From CAZCZY01 sp964503525 (lineage in GTDB: Bacteria > Patescibacteriota > JAUYIX01): 10,547 nucleotides of DNA. The DNA is taken from assembly GCA_964503525.1 (NCBI GenBank), contig CAZCZY010000009.1, positions 1 through 10,547 of the forward strand, written 5' to 3'. Below are positions 6,359 to 10,547 of the stretch, piece by piece (the stretch's first letter is position 1; each line of letters opens with the position of its first letter). The position numbers and the translations under genes were made by a program. The notes beneath the pieces were generated by a model. The model saw only the letters and a list, made by a program, of their open reading frames with translations. It made no database searches and was not told the DNA's origin.

Positions 6359-9300
6359 ATGACGCAACGCATTCGCTTTATTCTGGTCGCGCTCGTATTG
6401 GGGTTAGTGATTGTCGGTGGAGGCTTTGGGATCTACTTCCTTACGTCGCAGATTACGACTGCAGTTGTACTTCCAGGAGGCACACCTCTTGCAGGTCAAA
6501 TCAGTTGGCTTGAGTGTACGGTGCCGCAAAATGGCTCTCAATATGAGCTTTCTGCAGGACAGGGCTTTTCTATGAAATATAGTTGTACTAATACAGATTC
6601 TGTAAATTCACATAAGCTGCTGGTAGAAGAATATGAGGCTGATGCATGGGCTTACAATGATCCAAGCGCCGGTTGCTTTGACCAAGATGATGTAAAGGGT
6701 GTTTTTCCTGTCGATATCCCTGACTACAACACTGCTGAGCGCATTATTGGCAATTGGACGCAAGGCGGCCAATCTTCGCAGTGCCCGATACCTCCGAGTT
6801 CATCTATTCAAGACAATTCTGGGACAGACAGAACTCAGAATTTTGATCTTGCTCCACTCGAGTCAGTTGAAATAGATACTGCGCGCTCTTTTCCGCGATG
6901 TAATTATTACCAATGGGATGACATTGCAGTTGATGGAGATGATACGAATGCGCGCCAGTACTTAGATTTCGGCGTCGTTCGAGTGGCTGGTAACGCATCG
7001 CAAGGTCAATGTCCTAATGCAGTCGAAGAGGAAGGAAGTCTTGAAATCAAAGTCTTTGAAGACCTTAACGCAGACCATGAGTATGGTCCGCAGGGCACAG
7101 AGGGACAACCTTTTTCTGGTTATCGATTGGAAATGCGTGACACTGCCGGACTCGAAATTGACAGCCAAAAATGTACAAGCGGAATTCAACTCGACATAAA
7201 CGGAACAAATCTTTGCAGCGGCTTAGTGCCAGGCGACTACACGGTTGAGGTAATGGGTGATTTTAGCGCCTACGACACAACAGAAGACACCGTACACAAT
7301 CCGCAAAAACTTAATCCAATCACTGTCAACGTCCCTGCCAACGATAAAGGAATTGCTCATTTTGGTTACGTAAAACGGGGGAGTCCGCAAGCTGACCTTG
7401 GCAACTTACAAGTTCGTATATGGGAAGAAATTGACTTCCAAAATGGAGAGATCGAGTACACAACTCCAGCAGCTGGCACTAATGGTTCTGATGAGCCATT
7501 TGAAAATGAGGACGTTAAACTTCTGAGCGGTACCACGGACGTCACACAACAATATTGTGGCGCGATTATCACTGGTGGGGCTGGGCGACTCTCGTGCGAC
7601 CAAATTCCCGTGGGTCAATATACGGTACAGGTCTCAAATCCTGACGCGAATTTATTTAATGGTCCATTACCGGATGACAATGACAATCCTTCAGCGGGCG
7701 AAAAACATAATAGTGCGGCTACAGAGAACCTAACGTTGACGGTGGTTACGGGACCTCGACCAACGGGTACTGGCAGCGACATTATTACGTTTTTTGATTT
7801 TGGCTATCAGGATAAGACCGGCACACTCAGCTTTTGTGGATTCACAGCAACACCTTCATCTGGACCGATACCGCTTGATGTAAATTTTGATGCCAGTGCT
7901 TCAACAATGGTTGGTGGCATTACTGAATATCGCTGGGATTTTGAGAATGACGGAACCATTGATACACGCACCACTGTCCCAACGACTACGCACAGATACA
8001 GTGTTGTTGGTTCGTACACGGCGTCCTTGGAAATAATAAATCCTGATCTTCAAACGCTTAAGTGCACCAAGCCAATTACGGTCACGGGTGGTCAGCAACT
8101 TAGCTGTGCGATCGCAACCACACCGTCGCCAGCCCGTGGCCAGCTGCCCCTGACGGTTAAATTCACGGTAACGCTTACAAATTTCCCAGCAGGAAGTCAC
8201 GCATATTCCTTTGATCCAGGTGATGGGACTGCCGCACAGTCGGGGTCAACGAGTAGTTCGCCGTTTGACATTGTATATACGTACCCCGATCCCACTCCAT
8301 TTGGAGCAAAAACCGCAAAGGTTTCTTTTAACATTCAAAGGATCGAGTGCTCCGCGCCAATCACTCTTTTAGCTGGGCCAATCCAGGGTGCATTTAGCTG
8401 CGCAATTACAACCACACCGTCCCCAGCCCGCGGACAGTTGCCTTTACCAGTGAAGTTTACAGTCACGCTTACAGGCTTTCCCGCCGGAAGTCACGCATAT
8501 TCCTTTGATCCAGGTGATGGGACTGCCGCACAGTCGGGGTCAACGAGTAGTTCGCCGTTTGATATAAATTATACGTATCCGGATCCAACTCCGTTTGGAA
8601 CAAAAACTGCTAAGGTCACGTTTAATGTAGGCGGCCAGTCTGTTGAATGTTCCGCGCCGGTCACTTTGCTGGCACCACCAATTGTAGCCCAGCTTACCTG
8701 TGCCCTGACCGCTGTTCCTAATCGTGGGCAAGCACCTCTGACTACACTTTTGACCGCCACAACCAATTTTGCACCTCAAAGCCCTTCGTATGCCTGGACA
8801 TTTGGTGACTCGACGGCTGGGCAGACTACTACGACGCCATCGGTTAGCCACATCTATCAAAGGCCAGGTAATTACACAGCTACTGTCACAGTAACTACAG
8901 GAACTCTAACGGCGACGTGCGACGTGGATATTCAGGTGCCGCAACCGCCAATTGTCTCTGCGCCCGATTGTGACATCACAAAGACCGTCACGGATACCGA
9001 TGAGACTAATGTCGAAAACAACACCGCATCTCCTGGTGAGTTGATGACGTACAACATCAGCTGGACGTGCACCAATGTTCCGACAACGGAACCTGGCTCA
9101 ATTCAGGTAAAGGTAATAATTACCGACGATTATCTCGAGAATATGATGACGGTTGTGCCAAACTCGATTTCAGATGCAGGAATTGATGGTCCTCCAGTTG
9201 GCTTGATCCGCTGGACAAAAGTTGGTGCGGCACAGGTTCGTTCAGGGTCGGAGTCTTTCCGAGTACAACTGAAAAGCCCGCTTCAGCCAGGTACATACAC

Positions 9301-10006
9301 AATTCCCAATATTGCAATTATTTCTGGTCCACGTGGAGAACTTGATCGTGACACAACCGTGACTACAATCATTGTTCCGCCAGGGCCACAAACACCCGAC
9401 ATCGAAGTGCTCAAGTTTGTTGAGGATGTAAATGGCGGCACTTTGTTGCCCGGTGATACGTTGCGCTACACAGTCATTGTTTGGAACGCAGGTAACACAC
9501 CACTCACGGCAACGGTCACAGAAAATGTTCAGGCCAATGTTAATAGCTTTACCGTAACGTCAATACCTCCAGGCGCTCAGGATTCTTCGCTACCAACTGG
9601 GGGAACAAACGGTACCGGCTTCCTCGATATTCGTAACATTAGCTTGCCGGCTCAGGGCAGTAGCGGAACAATCGTCTTCACAGTTGTTGTAAATAGCGGT
9701 GTACCGGCGGGTACACAATTGCTCAACATCGTCACCGCAACGGCTGGCACTGTAAGTGACAGCGACGATGAAGCCGTTGTTGTAGGTCAAATTGTTCCAA
9801 CACTTAATCCTGCACCGCAACCAACCGGCACAAACCAATTGCCACCACCATTGCCGACATATTCGATTACACCTGCCGCCCCGACCGGTGAAGAAGTTTC
9901 CGAGACAGGTGTGAGCGCACAAGTCTGGATCCTGCTTGCAAGTTTGTTCGCAGCATTTGCGATAGCCGGCGCAGTAATCTTTCGCTCGCGACACGCGACG
10001 CGATAG
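6359..10006 (+). CDS. Very large surface protein: six-Cys domain, two SdrD-B-like, four PKD, two DUF11-like domains, ETG sorting-like tail
   Basis: The 1215-aa product is a longer paralogue of the preceding protein. It has the start MTQRIR with a helix at 8-29, a six-Cys domain at 47-220 (Cys 53, 76, 106, 142, 181, 218; CNYYQWDDIAVD), SdrD-B-like domains at 225-338 (Cys 272/286) and 347-484 (Cys 400/413, GGAGRLSCDQIPVG), and four PKD-type domains at about 487-577, 579-672, 677-772 and 777-861 with YRWDFENDG, YSFDPGDG (twice) and YAWTFGDS. DUF11-like domains follow at 868-1006 and 1012-1144. A Pro-rich linker leads to SETG (1181-1184), a helix (1186-1207) and the tail FRSRHATR. Twenty cysteines occur, two in each PKD and SdrD-B-like domain; the last DUF11-like domain has none. 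The start lies 10 nt after the previous stop without a clear Shine-Dalgarno, so coupled translation in one operon is likely. The role is probably adhesion or surface-layer structure; no enzyme motif is seen. Confidence 0.87.
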   Translation: MTQRIRFILVALVLGLVIVGGGFGIYFLTSQITTAVVLPGGTPLAGQISWLECTVPQNGSQYELSAGQGFSMKYSCTNTDSVNSHKLLVEEYEADAWAYNDPSAGCFDQDDVKGVFPVDIPDYNTAERIIGNWTQGGQSSQCPIPPSSSIQDNSGTDRTQNFDLAPLESVEIDTARSFPRCNYYQWDDIAVDGDDTNARQYLDFGVVRVAGNASQGQCPNAVEEEGSLEIKVFEDLNADHEYGPQGTEGQPFSGYRLEMRDTAGLEIDSQKCTSGIQLDINGTNLCSGLVPGDYTVEVMGDFSAYDTTEDTVHNPQKLNPITVNVPANDKGIAHFGYVKRGSPQADLGNLQVRIWEEIDFQNGEIEYTTPAAGTNGSDEPFENEDVKLLSGTTDVTQQYCGAIITGGAGRLSCDQIPVGQYTVQVSNPDANLFNGPLPDDNDNPSAGEKHNSAATENLTLTVVTGPRPTGTGSDIITFFDFGYQDKTGTLSFCGFTATPSSGPIPLDVNFDASASTMVGGITEYRWDFENDGTIDTRTTVPTTTHRYSVVGSYTASLEIINPDLQTLKCTKPITVTGGQQLSCAIATTPSPARGQLPLTVKFTVTLTNFPAGSHAYSFDPGDGTAAQSGSTSSSPFDIVYTYPDPTPFGAKTAKVSFNIQRIECSAPITLLAGPIQGAFSCAITTTPSPARGQLPLPVKFTVTLTGFPAGSHAYSFDPGDGTAAQSGSTSSSPFDINYTYPDPTPFGTKTAKVTFNVGGQSVECSAPVTLLAPPIVAQLTCALTAVPNRGQAPLTTLLTATTNFAPQSPSYAWTFGDSTAGQTTTTPSVSHIYQRPGNYTATVTVTTGTLTATCDVDIQVPQPPIVSAPDCDITKTVTDTDETNVENNTASPGELMTYNISWTCTNVPTTEPGSIQVKVIITDDYLENMMTVVPNSISDAGIDGPPVGLIRWTKVGAAQVRSGSESFRVQLKSPLQPGTYTIPNIAIISGPRGELDRDTTVTTIIVPPGPQTPDIEVLKFVEDVNGGTLLPGDTLRYTVIVWNAGNTPLTATVTENVQANVNSFTVTSIPPGAQDSSLPTGGTNGTGFLDIRNISLPAQGSSGTIVFTVVVNSGVPAGTQLLNIVTATAGTVSDSDDEAVVVGQIVPTLNPAPQPTGTNQLPPPLPTYSITPAAPTGEEVSETGVSAQVWILLASLFAAFAIAGAVIFRSRHATR
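6497..7018 (+). other. Six-cysteine N-terminal domain, copy 2
   Basis: Residues 47-220 of the 1215-aa protein. This copy is shorter than copy 1, mainly because it lacks the Pro-rich insertions, yet it keeps all six cysteines in order and the aromatic QWDDIAVD motif. The two copies differ greatly in DNA sequence, so the duplication is old. Confidence 0.7.
8192..8268 (+). repeat. 77-bp identical block, copy 1
   Basis: Bases 8192-8268 are identical to 8486-8562, from GGAAGTCACGC to CGCCGTTTGA. The identity stops sharply on both sides, where synonymous changes are frequent. Confidence 0.95.
8486..8562 (+). repeat. 77-bp identical block, copy 2
   Basis: Second copy of the block at 8192-8268, 294 bp (98 codons) downstream and in the same frame. 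It encodes the SHAYSFDPGDGTAAQSG part of PKD domain 3. Confidence 0.95.
9887..10003 (+). other. C-terminal sorting-like signal, copy 2
   Basis: Residues 1177-1215: GEEVSETGVSAQ, a hydrophobic helix and the tail FRSRHATR. It has the motif-helix-basic tail layout of sortase substrates but lacks the Leu-Pro of LPXTG. Confidence 0.6.
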
Positions 10007-10023
10007 GGGATACGCAACGTCCA

Positions 10024-10068
10024 ACAAATAATCCGCTGATTGCCACGCGCAGCCAGCGGATTATTTGT
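10024..10068 (+). terminator. Strong hairpin terminator after the surface operon
   Basis: ACAAATAATCCGCTG (10024-10038) is perfectly complementary to CAGCGGATTATTTGT (10054-10068), a 15-bp stem with a 15-nt loop, 18 nt after the stop codon. The T-rich 3' arm (ATTATTTGT) serves in place of a separate U-tract. The symmetry would let it work on either strand. Confidence 0.75.
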
Positions 10069-10077
10069 ACTTATCCC

Positions 10078-10106
10078 TTGACAAACGCGTAAAAGCGCGC
10101 TATACT
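10078..10106 (+). promoter_or_regulatory. Near-consensus sigma70 promoter
   Basis: TTGACA (10078-10083), exactly 17 nt, then TATACT (10101-10106): eleven of twelve bases match the consensus. Transcription should start near 10113, leaving a leader of about 93 nt before ATG 10206, unlike the leaderless genes of this window. Confidence 0.85.
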
Positions 10107-10136
10107 TGATCTGTAGACGTTAGAACTGCTCTCATT

Positions 10137-10170
10137 CCTGCCTCTTTTTACTAACAAAGGGGCTGGTTTT
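10137..10170 (+). terminator. Attenuator-like hairpin in the leader
   Basis: CCTGCCTCTTT (10137-10147) pairs with AAAGGGGCTGG (10156-10166), with one U-U mismatch and one G-U pair, around an 8-nt loop. TTTT follows at 10167-10170. This looks like an intrinsic terminator placed between a strong promoter and the gene, either an attenuator or the end of a short RNA of about 60 nt. The AAAGGGG in its 3' arm is also the only Shine-Dalgarno-like run in the leader. Confidence 0.5.
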
Positions 10171-10205
10171 GATTATGCCGGTCTCCCAATTAGATCTACC
10201 GTGGC

Positions 10206-10547
10206 ATGAACTTCAATCTAAATACATCTAAGGTCGACACGGCACTCCCTCATCCTAAGTATTTTTCCGAGGAGCGCCGTGACGAACAACGTGCAATAAA
10301 ACGATTTAGAACTCGTTTGGTTTTTCGTAGTCTAGGCGTACTCGTGACGAGTTTTGCCGGTGTGTTTAGCATATTGTTTGTCATTGTGACCTGGCCGGTT
10401 GTGCCAAAACAAATTGGTTATTACATGCAACAAATTGCTGGTACCAGCGACGATGTGGCCGAGGCAGCACCGATCGACTTTCTCCCCATCAACACAGACC
10501 CTGCTGCCGATACAGACGGCGATGGGTTTCCCGATGGCGAGGAAATT
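10206..10547 (+). CDS. Membrane-anchored protein with TSP3-type calcium motif (3' end outside window)
   Basis: ATG 10206 opens a frame that runs to the window end (114 codons). Residues 1-40 are polar and strongly charged (SEERRDEQRAIKRFRTR at 21-37), 41-63 form one hydrophobic helix, and 64-101 a linker leading to DTDGDGFPDGEEI (102-114), a calcium-binding thrombospondin type 3/EF-hand-like motif. The N-terminus should be cytoplasmic and the calcium motif outside. An in-frame stop at 10191-10193 and no other start codon between it and 10206 fix the start near this ATG, although no Shine-Dalgarno is adjacent. A weak TTGATT-N16-TAGATC (10169-10196) could give a leaderless start. Such calcium motifs often precede enzymatic or adhesive domains; the part that would identify the protein, for instance a sortase, is missing. 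Confidence 0.7.
   Translation, partial: MNFNLNTSKVDTALPHPKYFSEERRDEQRAIKRFRTRLVFRSLGVLVTSFAGVFSILFVIVTWPVVPKQIGYYMQQIAGTSDDVAEAAPIDFLPINTDPAADTDGDGFPDGEEI

Larger units (their letters stand above)
8101..8682 (+). repeat. Tandem PKD-coding repeat, two units of 294 bp
   Basis: Unit 1 begins at 8101 and unit 2 at 8395 (both TAGCTG). They encode PKD domains 2 and 3, which are nearly identical in protein from TTPSPARGQLPL to PTPFG(A/T)KTAKV. Outside the central block many synonymous sites differ. Confidence 0.9.

Noticed and set aside
5905..6372. Minus-strand open frame of 155 codons
   Set aside because: It is antisense to the conserved DUF11-like domain and C-terminal anchor of the 795-aa protein and shows no protein-like pattern of its own.
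9590..10027. Open frame of 145 codons on the minus strand
   Set aside because: It is a shadow of the 1215-aa gene; its translation is Cys/Arg-rich without any domain and it lies antisense to clear repeats and the sorting tail.
1..10547. CRISPR array, tRNA, rRNA or insertion sequence
   Set aside because: No spaced short repeats, cloverleaf, rRNA-like sequence, transposase motif or terminal inverted repeats were seen on either strand; the only repeats are the PKD-coding ones.

Overview
The window is bacterial, with six complete genes of ordinary size, one probable mini-ORF and a partial gene at each end, all on the + strand and tightly packed. TGA is used as a normal stop (ends of the two ABC genes), which argues against code-25 lineages. 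Almost no start codon has a good Shine-Dalgarno sequence. Instead, several starts lie 6-9 nt behind a -10 box, as expected for leaderless mRNAs. A GatD-type amidotransferase, small cell-envelope proteins and large Cys-paired surface proteins with an ETG sorting-like tail suggest a Patescibacteria/CPR genome, perhaps Saccharibacteria-like, or another Gram-positive-type lineage. This placement is inference; there is no rRNA or marker gene to settle it.

Layout. 1-510: 3' part of gatD, the glutaminase subunit of lipid II isoglutaminyl synthase. 593-2577: probable three-gene operon of a small single-pass membrane protein, a DrrA-like ABC ATPase and an ABC-2 permease whose start overlaps the ATPase end. 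2602-2943: small basic helical protein of unknown function. 3014-3829: membrane-anchored C39-like (papain-fold) cysteine peptidase. 3864-3958: promoter and an 18-codon mini-ORF ending 2 nt before the next start. 3961-6348 and 6359-10006: two paralogous surface proteins of 795 and 1215 aa. Each has an N-terminal signal anchor, a shared six-cysteine domain I do not recognise, two SdrD-B-like domains and a DUF11-like domain; the second adds four PKD domains and another DUF11-like domain. Both end in an xETG motif, a membrane helix and a basic tail. 10024-10068: strong hairpin that probably ends this operon. 10078-10106: near-consensus promoter, followed by a leader with an attenuator-like hairpin (10137-10170) and the start of a membrane-anchored protein with a TSP3-type calcium motif (10206 to the window end).

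How the genes may work together (inference): all recognisable products act at the envelope. GatD (with MurT) amidates the peptidoglycan stem, the ABC system exports or protects, and the two surface proteins are displayed outside the cell. The peptidase shares their type of N-terminal anchor and could process them or their partners. The most unusual points are the orphan six-cysteine domain, the rule of one cysteine pair per surface domain, the leaderless promoter pattern, the possible leader peptide before the surface operon, and the sharp 77-bp identical block inside two otherwise diverged PKD repeats.
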